NCBI GenBank assembly: GCA_003555285.1
Contig: PWGH01000281.1
Coordinates: 1 to 9,745 of the forward strand
Direction of reading: 5' to 3'
Origin: Thioalkalivibrio sp.
GTDB taxonomy: Bacteria; Pseudomonadota; Gammaproteobacteria; Ectothiorhodospirales; Ectothiorhodospiraceae
Length of the DNA: 9,745 nt
Below are positions 1 to 7,661 of the stretch, one piece after another. The notes beneath the pieces are model-generated. The model saw only the letters and a list, made by a program, of their open reading frames with translations. It was not told the origin of the DNA and made no database searches. The position numbers were made by a program, and so were the translations under genes. Numbering within the stretch: the stretch's first letter is position 1; the number at the start of each line of letters is the position of its first letter.

Positions 1-2137
1 ATCCACGCCTGCACCTGGCCGCGTCGCGTCTGGAGCAGGATCTGCCCCTCCGGATCCAGACCCAGCCGCTCCAGATCGTCTGGATGCAGGCTCGCGACGG
101 CCTCCGGCTCCAGCGCGTCGAGCACGCTGGCGCGACGGGTCATCGCGCCGGTATGCCAGTGTTCCAACTGGCGCCCGGTGATCAACACGAAGGGGTATTC
201 CGAATCCGGTACTTCATCGGCGCGGACCAGCCCGGCCTTGACGAAGCGGGCCTTGCCGTTGGCGGTGGGGAAATCGGTCTGGAACAGCACCGCTTGGCCC
301 GGGTCGCCCTCGGCCAGACAGGGATAGGTCACCGAGTCCTGCGTCTCCAGCCGCTCCCAGGTGATGCCGCGAATGCTGGGCATGGCCGCGCGCATTTCAT
401 CAAAAACCGCGCTCGGGCCGGCGTGGTTCCAGTCCAGCCCCATCTGCCGCGCCAGATCCTGGATGATATCGAGGTCCTGACGCGCGTCGCCCGGCGGGCT
501 CAGGGCCGGCCGCCCCAACTGCACGCGTCGGTCCGTGTTGGTGAAGGTCCCGCCCTTCTCCTGGAACGTCGAGGCGGGCAGGACGACATCGGCGTACATC
601 GCCGTCTCGGTCAAAAAGATATCCTGCACCACCAGATGCTCGAGCTTGCGCAGGGCCTGCCGCGCATGGGTCAGGTTCGGGTCCGACATCGCCGGATTCT
701 CGCCCATGATGTACATGCCGTGGAGCCGGTCTTCGTGGATGGCATGCATGATCTCCACCACGGTCAGGCCGGGGCTTTCGTCCAGTGGGGTGTTCCACAA
801 GGCCTCGAAGCCCGCCTTCACCCCGGGATCGTCGACCCGCTGATAGTCGGGATACATCATCGGGATCAGCCCGACATCCGAGGCTCCCTGCACGTTGTTC
901 TGTCCGCGCAGCGGGTGCAGGCCGCAGCCGGGGCGGCCGATCTGGCCGGTCATCAGGGCGAGTGCGATCAGGCAGCGCGCGTTGTCGGTGCCGTGCACAT
1001 GCTGCGAAATTCCCATGCCCCAGAAGATCATCGAACCCGTGCTGGTGGCATACAGGCGGGCGACCTCGCGGATGCGCGCGGCCTCGATCCCGCAGATTGG
1101 GGCCATGGCCTCGGGACTGAAGGCCTGCAGATGCGCCTTCAGCTCATCGAAGCCCTCGGTGCGCTCGCAAATGAAGGCTTCGTCGGTCAGCCCCTCGTCG
1201 ACGATGGCGTGCATCATCGCGTTGAGCAGCGCCACGTCCGTGTCCGCCTTGAACTGGAGATGATATCTGGCGTGGCGGGCCATGTCGGTCCGGCGCGGAT
1301 CGATCAAAATCAGGCTGGCGCCCCGCTCGATCGCGTTCTTCATGAAAGTGGCCGCAACCGGATGATTGTCGGTCGGGGTGGCTCCGATCACGATGAAGAC
1401 CTCGGCGAGCGCGACGTCCGAAACCGGGTTCGACACGGCGCCCGAGCCGAAGCCCTCGAGCATCGCCGCCACCGAGGAGGCGTGACAGAGCCGGGTGCAG
1501 TGATCGACGTTGTTCGTCCGAAACCCGGTGCGCACCAGCTTCTGGAACAGGTAAGCCTCTTCGTTGCTGCCCTTGGCCGAACCGAATCCGGCCAGCGCAT
1601 CGGGCCCGTGCTGATCGCGGATCCGGGTCAGGCCGTTGGCGGCCACCTGCAGCGCCTCGTCCCAACTGGCCTCGCGAAAGTGCATCAGGAAGTCGGCGGG
1701 GTCCAGATCCGGGTTCACCGGCTTGGCAACGCCTTCGCGGCGGATCAGGGGCCGGGTCAGGCGCTGGGGATGATGTGCGTAGTCGAACCCGTAGCGTCCC
1801 TTCACGCACAGACGGCCCTGGTTGGCCGGGCCGTCACGCCCGTCGGTATAGACGATGCGCTCGTCCTTCACGTGGTAGGTCAACAGGCAGCCCACGCCGC
1901 AATAGGGGCACACGGTGTCAACGTGCCGGTCGATCGCCTGCAGGGCCAGGCCGGCCTTGGGCATCAGCGCGCCGGTGGGACAGGCCTGCACGCATTCGCC
2001 GCAGGCCGTCGCTGTAGCACAGGGTGGGGATCGCCACCCCGTGCCGGCGCGCGGCGTGCAGGATGGTCTCGCCGTCCCGGGCCTCGACCGTGCGTCCGTC
2101 GAGCTCGAAGGCAATGGATTCCAGGACTGGCTGCGGA

Positions 2138-2148
<11 letters not shown>
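1..2148 (-). pseudogene. fdhA: NAD-dependent formate dehydrogenase alpha subunit, internally deleted and frameshifted, 3' end beyond the window
   Basis: The catalytic subunit oxidises formate to CO2 at a Mo- or W-bis-MGD centre and passes electrons through Fe-S clusters to the beta subunit. The ATG at 2148 overlaps the end of fdhB by 11 bp and has an AGGAG ribosome site at 2156-2160. The first 50 residues are the start of a NuoG-type [2Fe-2S] domain, with first ligand Cys44 in CYSDGLR. At about 1999-2007 the coding frame then jumps by one base straight into ACGECVQACPTGAL, the end of a ferredoxin-like domain. The original frame stops at 1918-1920. The second frame is open to the window edge and shows CPYCGVGC (1887-1910, MGD-proximal [4Fe-4S]), CVKGRYG, and NVDHCTRLCH with the metal-ligand Cys encoded by TGT at 1485-1487 (not selenocysteine). 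The C-terminal MGD-binding domain begins with ITGRQLEHWHTGAMTRR. Missing are the other three [2Fe-2S] ligands, the NuoG-like Cys-rich cluster and half of the ferredoxin domain, by family comparison roughly 150 residues. An assembly error cannot be excluded. Confidence 0.85.
1999..2007 (-). other. Deletion junction inside fdhA with probable microhomology
   Basis: On the minus strand the nine bases GGCCTGCGG can be read in two frames. As GGC CTG CGG they give Gly-Leu-Arg, ending the N-terminal segment (CYSDGLR). Offset by one base, GCC TGC GGC gives Ala-Cys-Gly, starting ACGECVQACP. In intact homologues these two peptides lie far apart, so both parental sites probably contained this string and recombined there. 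The parental sequence is not visible, so the microhomology is inferred. The frame change is directly visible. Confidence 0.7.
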
Positions 2149-3853
<1,705 letters not shown>

Positions 3854-3859
3854 TTGAAA

Positions 3860-3865
3860 CACCTC
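3860..3865 (-). promoter_or_regulatory. Ribosome binding site that fixes the fdhB start
   Basis: GAGGTG on the minus strand, six bases before the ATG at 3853. It decides between this start, the in-frame ATG at 3814, and the longer open frame reaching back to 4189. Confidence 0.8.
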
Positions 3866-3966
3866 AAGCGGGGGGTAGGCGACACCGGCCGGGCGTGCCG
3901 GAACAGCGGCTGCCCGGATGGGGTGACGGCGCTTCACCAAAAACTCAGCAAAACCCAGAAGAGCCC

Positions 3967-3982
3967 AGCAAAGAATATGCCA
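3967..3982 (-). promoter_or_regulatory. Sigma-54 (-24/-12) promoter of the fdhBA operon
   Basis: The minus strand reads TGGCATATTCTTTGCT. This matches the RpoN consensus TGGCAC-N5-TTGCW at every position but one, with the invariant GG (3980-3981) and GC (3968-3969) at the required spacing. Transcription would start near 3956, giving a leader of about 100 nt before fdhB. No sigma-70 promoter of comparable quality is visible in the gap. E. coli fdhF is a precedent for sigma-54 control of a formate dehydrogenase gene (through FhlA). Control here is inferred from sequence alone. Confidence 0.6.
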
Positions 3983-4077
3983 CCGGGTGCGCCCCTCCGG
4001 CACACGCAGCGGGTCGGTGCGGATGAGCCGGAATCGGGGGATCGGCGGCATCAAAGCCAATCCACGACGCGTCAAGT

Positions 4078-4093
4078 CCGGAACCCGTTCCGG
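4078..4093. promoter_or_regulatory. Palindrome, candidate upstream activator site for the fdh promoter
   Basis: CCGGAAC and its reverse complement GTTCCGG are separated by two bases, a near-perfect 16-bp palindrome. It lies about 100 bp upstream of the -24 element, a typical position for an enhancer site bound by a sigma-54 activator. The same heptamer CCGGAAC occurs again at 3898-3904 and 4221-4227. The binding protein is unknown. Confidence 0.35.
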
Positions 4094-4321
4094 CGTTTCC
4101 TGCCGGATCAGAATACCCAGGGTACAAGGCCTGCAAGAATCTACTCGCCAGCCCCCATGCCACTGCGCATCCAAGGCGTGCTGTGCCAATTTCGGGACAC
4201 CGTGTACAGCCTTGTCTCATCCGGAACGCGGCACCCGCCATGGTCCACCTCGGCAGGTTCAACCGTGGAATGGCGCACGGCAGAGAGGGCAGACCCGCCG
4301 AGGCTGGGCCGCCCCAACGCA

Positions 4322-4349
4322 AAAAGCCCCGGACTGTGCCGGGGCTTTT
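4322..4349 (-). terminator. Intrinsic terminator after tRNA-Lys
   Basis: AAAAGCCCCGG and CCGGGGCTTTT form a perfect 11-bp stem around a 6-base loop. On the minus strand it is followed by a run of five T (4325-4321), as expected for the tRNA-Lys transcript ending about 85 nt after the CCA. The symmetric A/T tails mean it could also stop transcription on the plus strand. A smaller hairpin (CCGCG, loop, CGCGG at 4366-4381) lies in the tRNA trailer. Confidence 0.85.
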
Positions 4350-4434
4350 GGGGTGCACGCGCGTTCCGCGGGGTTTCGCGGAGGCCTGAACGCGGCCTGA
4401 CCTTCGCCTGATACGGCGCGGCCAATGGAATGGG

Positions 4435-4510
4435 TGGTGGGTCGTGTCGGATTCGAACCGACGACCAATGGATTAAAAGTCCAGTGCTCTACCAACTGAG
4501 CTAACGACCC
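4435..4510 (-). tRNA. tRNA-Lys (anticodon TTT), CCA encoded
   Basis: A 76-nt cloverleaf reads directly. The acceptor stem is GGGTCGT/ACGACCC, the D stem GCTC/GAGC, the anticodon loop CTTTTAA with anticodon TTT at 4475-4477, and the T stem GTCGG/CCGAC with loop TTCGAAT. A chromosomally encoded ACCA end follows at 4435-4438. The anticodon stem (CTGGA/TCCAT) has a C27-U43 mismatch at its base, where E. coli tRNA-Lys has G27-U43. A lysine tRNA after queC is a conserved neighbour in pseudomonads. It has its own likely promoter and terminator. Confidence 0.97.
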
Positions 4511-4526
4511 CTTGTGAAGCGCCCGT

Positions 4527-4554
4527 AGTGTACGGCCTGCGCGGCAAAACGCAA
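4527..4554 (-). promoter_or_regulatory. Sigma-70 promoter of tRNA-Lys
   Basis: On the minus strand TTGCGT (4549-4554, -35) and TACACT (4527-4532, -10) are separated by 16 bases. A GC-rich discriminator (ACGGGCG) follows, typical of stable-RNA promoters under stringent control. The predicted start, near 4520, lies about 10 nt before the mature tRNA 5' end. Confidence 0.6.
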
Positions 4555-4619
4555 CCCCGCCCCAGTGCATTGGGACCGGCGCACTCGGGCCGGCGAACGC
4601 GTCCAGACCGGGTGGTCTA

Positions 4620-5363
4620 TCAGACCGGGCCGGGTGCCCGTCCCGGCTGATAACGGGTCGGATCCGGGATCTCGGCATCGGCGAAGCCAGCGCGGCGGAT
4701 GCGGCAGCTGTCACAGCTGCCGCAGGCGCGCCCCTCGGTGTCCGCCTGATAGCAGCTCACGGTGAGGGCATGGTCGAGGCCATGGGCGGCACCGACGCGA
4801 ATGATCTCGGCCTTGCTCATCGCGATCAGCGGTGCGCGGATCTCGAAACCATGGCCCTCGATACCGGCGCGGGTCGCCAGGTTCGCGAGATCCTGGAAGG
4901 CATCGATGAACGCCGGCCGGCAATCCGGGTACCCGGAATAATCCACGGCATTGGCGCCGATGAAGATCGAGCGCAGGTCGAGGGCCTCGGCCAGCCCGAG
5001 GGCCAGCGACAGCATGATCGTATTGCGCGCCGGCACATAGGTCACCGGAATACCCGATGCGGCCCCGGTCTCGGGGATCGCCAGGGCGGGATCGGTCAGC
5101 GCCGAACCGCCGATAGCCCCCAGATCGACTCGGATCACCCGGTGGCTTGCGGCACCGAATGCCTGTGCCAAACCCTCGGCAGCCTTCAGTTCGGCCCGGT
5201 GACGCTGGCCATAATCGAGACTCAGGGTATGGCAGCGATAGCCCTCGGCCCGGGCCAGCGCGAGACAGGTCGCCGAATCGAGCCCGCCGGATAGCAGGAC
5301 CACCGCAGAGCGCTCGCGCCCGCTGGCGTGCGCCGCGGTGCCGGACTCAGCGACCGGGGACAT
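4620..5363 (-). CDS. queC: 7-cyano-7-deazaguanine (preQ0) synthase
   Basis: A 247-residue ATP-dependent enzyme converting 7-carboxy-7-deazaguanine and ammonia to preQ0 in the queuosine pathway. The PP-loop SGGLDS is at residues 25-30, followed by the family segments [27 protein letters not shown] and [15 protein letters not shown]. The C-terminal zinc ligands are Cys204, Cys214, Cys217 and Cys220 (CGSCDSC). The length is close to the usual 220-240. The ATG at 5363 overlaps the end of queE by 17 bp, and the ribosome site is weak (GGGG just upstream), so coupling to queE translation is likely. The frame is open upstream to an ATG at 5459, but that part only reads through queE in another frame. 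queC directly follows the enzyme that makes its substrate. tRNA-Lys follows about 110 bp downstream. Confidence 0.95.
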   Translation of the reverse strand: MSPVAESGTAAHASGRERSAVVLLSGGLDSATCLALARAEGYRCHTLSLDYGQRHRAELKAAEGLAQAFGAASHRVIRVDLGAIGGSALTDPALAIPETGAASGIPVTYVPARNTIMLSLALGLAEALDLRSIFIGANAVDYSGYPDCRPAFIDAFQDLANLATRAGIEGHGFEIRAPLIAMSKAEIIRVGAAHGLDHALTVSCYQADTEGRACGSCDSCRIRRAGFADAEIPDPTRYQPGRAPGPV

Positions 5364-6102
5364 CGCCCCACAACAGCTTGTGCAACTGCAGTTGCAGACG
5401 GACCGGGGCCCGCGCCTGCACGATCCAGTCGGCCAGGTCGCGCGCTTCGAGTTCGCCATGCACCGGCGAAAACCACACTTCCACCCCGTCGGGTCGCGGT
5501 TGTTCGGCCAATAATGCCAGCGCCCACTCGAAATCGGCCCGATCGGCCAGCACGAACTTCAGCTGGTCGCCCGGCTTCAACGCCCGCAGATTGTCCAGTC
5601 GATTGCGGAGATGTTCGCCCGAACCCGGCGGCTTCACGTCCATCACGATAGTGACCCGCCGGTCCACGGCATGCACGTCGAGCGCCCCGCTGGTTTCCAG
5701 CGAAACGACCAGACCACGATCGCAGAGGTCGCGCAGCAGAACGGGGCAGCCCGGCTGGGCCAGAGGCTCGCCCCCCGTCACGCAGACGTGGCGCACCCCG
5801 AAATTCATGACCGTGTCCAGGATGGCGTGGGTGTCCTGCGTCTGCCCGCCGGAAAACGCATATTCGGAATCACACCAACGGCAGCGCAGCGGACAACCGG
5901 TCAGGCGCACGAACACGGTAGGCCAGCCAGCATGTGCGGCCTCGCCCTGCAGCGACAGGAAAATTTCGGTGATGCGCAGCCGGGCCGGAGCCGCGCGTCC
6001 GGTCACATCCGCGCCCGTTGTCTCTGCACCCATAGCCTCTGCACCCGCCATCTCTGTACCGGTCGGTGGGTCGCCCTCGCGGTGCACCGCCAACACCGGC
6101 AT
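5347..6102 (-). CDS. queE: 7-carboxy-7-deazaguanine synthase (radical SAM)
   Basis: A 251-residue radical SAM enzyme that contracts the ring of 6-carboxytetrahydropterin to give 7-carboxy-7-deazaguanine, the substrate of QueC. The signature CxxxCxxC is at Cys70, Cys74 and Cys77 ([14 protein letters not shown]), preceded by [12 protein letters not shown]. The SAM-contact segment [10 protein letters not shown] and the family C-terminus [12 protein letters not shown] are present. The ATG at 6102 forms a TGATG overlap with the cpoB stop and has GGAAGG at 6109-6114, which supports the long form. The enzyme core starts only near residue 42. Before it lies a low-complexity extension with four pentapeptide units ([20 protein letters not shown]), absent from typical QueE of about 220 residues. 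Internal Met18 or Met24 are alternative starts without clear ribosome sites. Confidence 0.93.
   Translation of the reverse strand: MPVLAVHREGDPPTGTEMAGAEAMGAETTGADVTGRAAPARLRITEIFLSLQGEAAHAGWPTVFVRLTGCPLRCRWCDSEYAFSGGQTQDTHAILDTVMNFGVRHVCVTGGEPLAQPGCPVLLRDLCDRGLVVSLETSGALDVHAVDRRVTIVMDVKPPGSGEHLRNRLDNLRALKPGDQLKFVLADRADFEWALALLAEQPRPDGVEVWFSPVHGELEARDLADWIVQARAPVRLQLQLHKLLWGDVPGR
6001..6060 (-). repeat. Degenerate 15-bp tandem repeat within the queE 5' end
   Basis: Four consecutive 15-bp units encode [15 protein letters not shown] and GADVT (residues 15-34). The middle units share GGGTGCAGAG at DNA level, so this is a nucleotide repeat as well as a peptide one. It lies entirely in the non-conserved extension before the radical SAM core. 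Confidence 0.6.
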
Positions 6103-6893
6103 CAGCGCCCTTCCAGGCGCCGCAAACGGTCTTGCGCCAGCCGGGACAGGGTGGTTCCGGGATACTCGGCCACGACCTTGCGCAAGGTGGCCTCCGCCGC
6201 CTCGGCGTCCCCAAGTTCGAAATGGGCATAGCCCATCTTCAACAAGGCGTCGGCCGCCTTGTCGCTGTCCGGGAAGCGTTCCTGCACCACCTGGAAATCG
6301 GTCAGGGCCCGCTCATAATCACCGGTCGCGTACTTGGCCTCTGCCAGCCAGTACAGGGCATTCGGGGCGTACACGCCATCCGGGTGACGCTCCATGAAGG
6401 CCTCGAGCCGCTGGATCGCCGCCGGATAATCGCCGTCCATCAGGCGGTCGAAGGCCGCCTGATAGGCCTCCTGTTCATCGGCAGGGGGCAACGTCTCGGT
6501 GACCCTGGGCGAATCGGCAGGCGATGCCGGCTGAGCCGCCCGCGGCCCAGCCTCGAAGCCGGTCAGCCGCTCATCGAGGTTGCGAAACTGGTCGCGCTGC
6601 CGGGCGCGCAGGTTATTCAGCTCGTTTTCGAGCTGGTCCACCTGGCCGCGCAAGCGGCGGATCTCGGCCTGCTGGGCATCCATGCCTTGGAGCATGTCGG
6701 TCAAGGCACCGGATTCCAGCAGTCGCTCGACCCGTTCCAGCCGGCTCTCGACGATCTGGAGCTGGTGCTGCGTGACCACCGGCGCACCGCCCTGCGCCCA
6801 GGCCCCGGCCCCCGGCATCAGCAATCCGAGGGCGAGCAACACGCCCGGCCACCGGATCCAGCGGGCTACATGCACCGCATGCGGGGGCCGCAT
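6102..6893 (-). CDS. cpoB: Cell division coordinator CpoB (YbgF), periplasmic TPR protein
   Basis: A 263-residue periplasmic protein that links the Tol system with peptidoglycan synthesis (in E. coli it modulates PBP1B and binds TolA). Residues 11-33 form a signal peptide (RWIRWPGVLLALGLLMPGAGAWA) with probable cleavage before Gln34. Residues about 40-110 form a coiled coil rich in Leu, Glu and Arg, matching the N-terminal trimerisation domain. A Pro/Ala-rich linker follows. Residues about 138-263 hold three TPR-like units (YQAAFDRLMDGDYPAAI, ALYWLAEAKYATGDYERAL, ALLKMGYAHFELGDAEAAE). The ATG at 6893 was chosen because the signal peptide follows at once and a G-rich ribosome site precedes it. 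The frame is open to 7061 but overlaps pal there. It follows pal by 64 bp and overlaps queE by a TGATG. Confidence 0.94.
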   Translation of the reverse strand: MRPPHAVHVARWIRWPGVLLALGLLMPGAGAWAQGGAPVVTQHQLQIVESRLERVERLLESGALTDMLQGMDAQQAEIRRLRGQVDQLENELNNLRARQRDQFRNLDERLTGFEAGPRAAQPASPADSPRVTETLPPADEQEAYQAAFDRLMDGDYPAAIQRLEAFMERHPDGVYAPNALYWLAEAKYATGDYERALTDFQVVQERFPDSDKAADALLKMGYAHFELGDAEAAEATLRKVVAEYPGTTLSRLAQDRLRRLEGR

Positions 6894-6941
6894 TATGCGC
6901 CCCCCACCGGTTCGCCAAGGCTTCGAGCCCCGGCCTGCAGG

Positions 6942-6956
6942 CGCCGGCTGCCGGCG
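6942..6956 (-). other. Small GC hairpin just after the pal stop
   Basis: CGCCGG and CCGGCG form a perfect 6-bp stem around a 3-base loop, starting directly after the pal stop codon. It has no T run, so it is unlikely to terminate. It could protect the 3' end of pal mRNA or be incidental in GC-rich DNA. Confidence 0.3.
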
Positions 6957-6957
6957 A

Positions 6958-7524
6958 TCAACGCCGGACCTCGTAGACCAGCTCCACGCGCCGGTTGCGG
7001 GCCCAGGAGGCCTCGGTCTGGGTGAAGGCCACCGGCATTTCCTCGCCATAGCTGATGACATCGAGCTGGTCCTCCCGTGCCCCGTTGAGGTTCATCAAGC
7101 GCCGCACGGCCTGGGCCCGACGCTCGCCCAGCGCCAGGTTGTATTCCCGGGTGCCGCGCTCGTCGGTATGCCCTTCGAGACGCATGCGTGCCCCACCGTT
7201 CTGCGACAGGTAGCGGGCATGCGCCTCGAGCATCGGGATGAATTCCGGCAGAATCGTGTCCCGGTCGAAGTCGAAATAGACCAGCCGCGTGGCCAGCGGG
7301 CTCTCGGGATCGTCGAGTGGATCGGCACGCAGCTGCCCGTCCGGCCCCAGTCCACGCGCCTCGGCCTCCCGCCGTGCCTGCTCCTGCGCAGCCGCCACTT
7401 GGGCCGCAGCCGCCTCCGCCGCAGCCCGTTGTTCCGCCTCGGTGGCGTCCCGCTTGGGTTGGGCACAGGCCGCCACCAGAACGGTCAGCGACAGGATCAG
7501 GGCCCAACGTGTAAATGCATTCAT
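6958..7524 (-). CDS. pal: Peptidoglycan-associated lipoprotein Pal
   Basis: A 188-residue outer-membrane lipoprotein that binds peptidoglycan and TolB and anchors the envelope during constriction. The signal sequence MNAFTRWALILSLTVLVAAC ends in lipobox VAAC with lipidated Cys20. An Ala/Glu/Arg-rich linker (residues about 25-60) leads to the OmpA-like domain: VYFDFDRDTI, then GHTDERGTREYNLALGERRA with the Asp and Arg that bind diaminopimelate, and a C-terminal WARNRRVELVYEVRR. The Ala-rich linker makes it slightly longer than the usual 170 or so. The ATG at 7524 was chosen because GAGGA lies 8 bases upstream (7533-7537). An in-frame TTG at 7539 would read through that ribosome site. It follows tolB after a 137-bp gap carrying tandem repeats and a possible promoter. 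Confidence 0.97.
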   Translation of the reverse strand: MNAFTRWALILSLTVLVAACAQPKRDATEAEQRAAAEAAAAQVAAAQEQARREAEARGLGPDGQLRADPLDDPESPLATRLVYFDFDRDTILPEFIPMLEAHARYLSQNGGARMRLEGHTDERGTREYNLALGERRAQAVRRLMNLNGAREDQLDVISYGEEMPVAFTQTEASWARNRRVELVYEVRR

Positions 7525-7536
7525 GTCTACAGTCCT

Positions 7537-7603
7537 CAACAGGCGTTATGGGTCAACAACAGGCGTTATGGGTCAACAACAGGCGTTATGGGTCAACAAC
7601 AAC
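7537..7603. repeat. Three perfect 20-bp tandem repeats between tolB and pal
   Basis: The plus-strand unit AGGCGTTATGGGTCAACAAC is repeated exactly at 7541-7560, 7561-7580 and 7581-7600, with partial units on both sides. The minus strand reads GTTGTTGACCCATAACGCCT. The array is non-coding and ends right at the pal ribosome site. Since 20 is not a multiple of three it cannot encode a peptide repeat in one frame. The perfect identity suggests recent slippage expansion or selection. Confidence 0.95.
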
Positions 7604-7612
7604 ACGTTTCAA
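7585..7612 (-). promoter_or_regulatory. Possible internal promoter for pal
   Basis: On the minus strand TTGAAA (7607-7612) and CATAAC (7585-7590) are 16 bases apart, matching -35 at 5 of 6 and -10 at 4 of 6 positions. The -10 lies within the first tandem repeat. A separate pal promoter would fit the higher level of Pal needed relative to TolB, but the match is moderate. Confidence 0.3.
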
Positions 7613-7661
7613 GAAAGATTCAAGGCCGGTTACAACGGGGCCGACTAAAAACGGGTCCGGT

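Larger units (their letters stand above)
3854..4320. other. Intergenic control region upstream of fdhB
   Basis: About 470 bp between the tRNA-Lys terminator and fdhB. Open frames in this stretch show no recognisable protein family and no good ribosome site, so I call no gene here. It contains the sigma-54 promoter, the 16-bp palindrome and the extra CCGGAAC copies listed separately. Nothing else stands out. Confidence 0.6.

Noticed and set aside
1485..1487. Selenocysteine at the formate dehydrogenase active site
   Set aside because: The codon is TGT (Cys), not TGA, in NVDHCTRLCH.
3854..4189. N-terminal extension of FdhB to the TTG at 4189
   Set aside because: The sequence has no similarity to the family, contains the promoter-like elements, and a strong GAGGTG site precedes the ATG at 3853.
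3987..4425. Small open frames on both strands in the gap between tRNA-Lys and fdhB
   Set aside because: They overlap each other in several frames, cross the terminator hairpin, and show no family, signal peptide or good ribosome site.
4614..4626. Palindrome GGTCT-ATC-AGACC at the queC stop as a terminator
   Set aside because: The stem is only 5 bp with no T run. tRNA-Lys has its own promoter and the strong terminator lies after the tRNA.
5147..6397. A 416-codon plus-strand frame over queC, queE and cpoB
   Set aside because: It crosses three real genes on the opposite strand and its product is low-complexity Arg/Ser/Pro, a typical GC-rich shadow.
6894..7061. CpoB start at 7061
   Set aside because: It would overlap the 3' end of pal and precede the signal peptide by 56 non-conserved residues.
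7525..7539. Pal start at the TTG at 7539
   Set aside because: The first codons would be the ribosome site itself. The ATG at 7524 gives ideal spacing and a normal lipoprotein signal.
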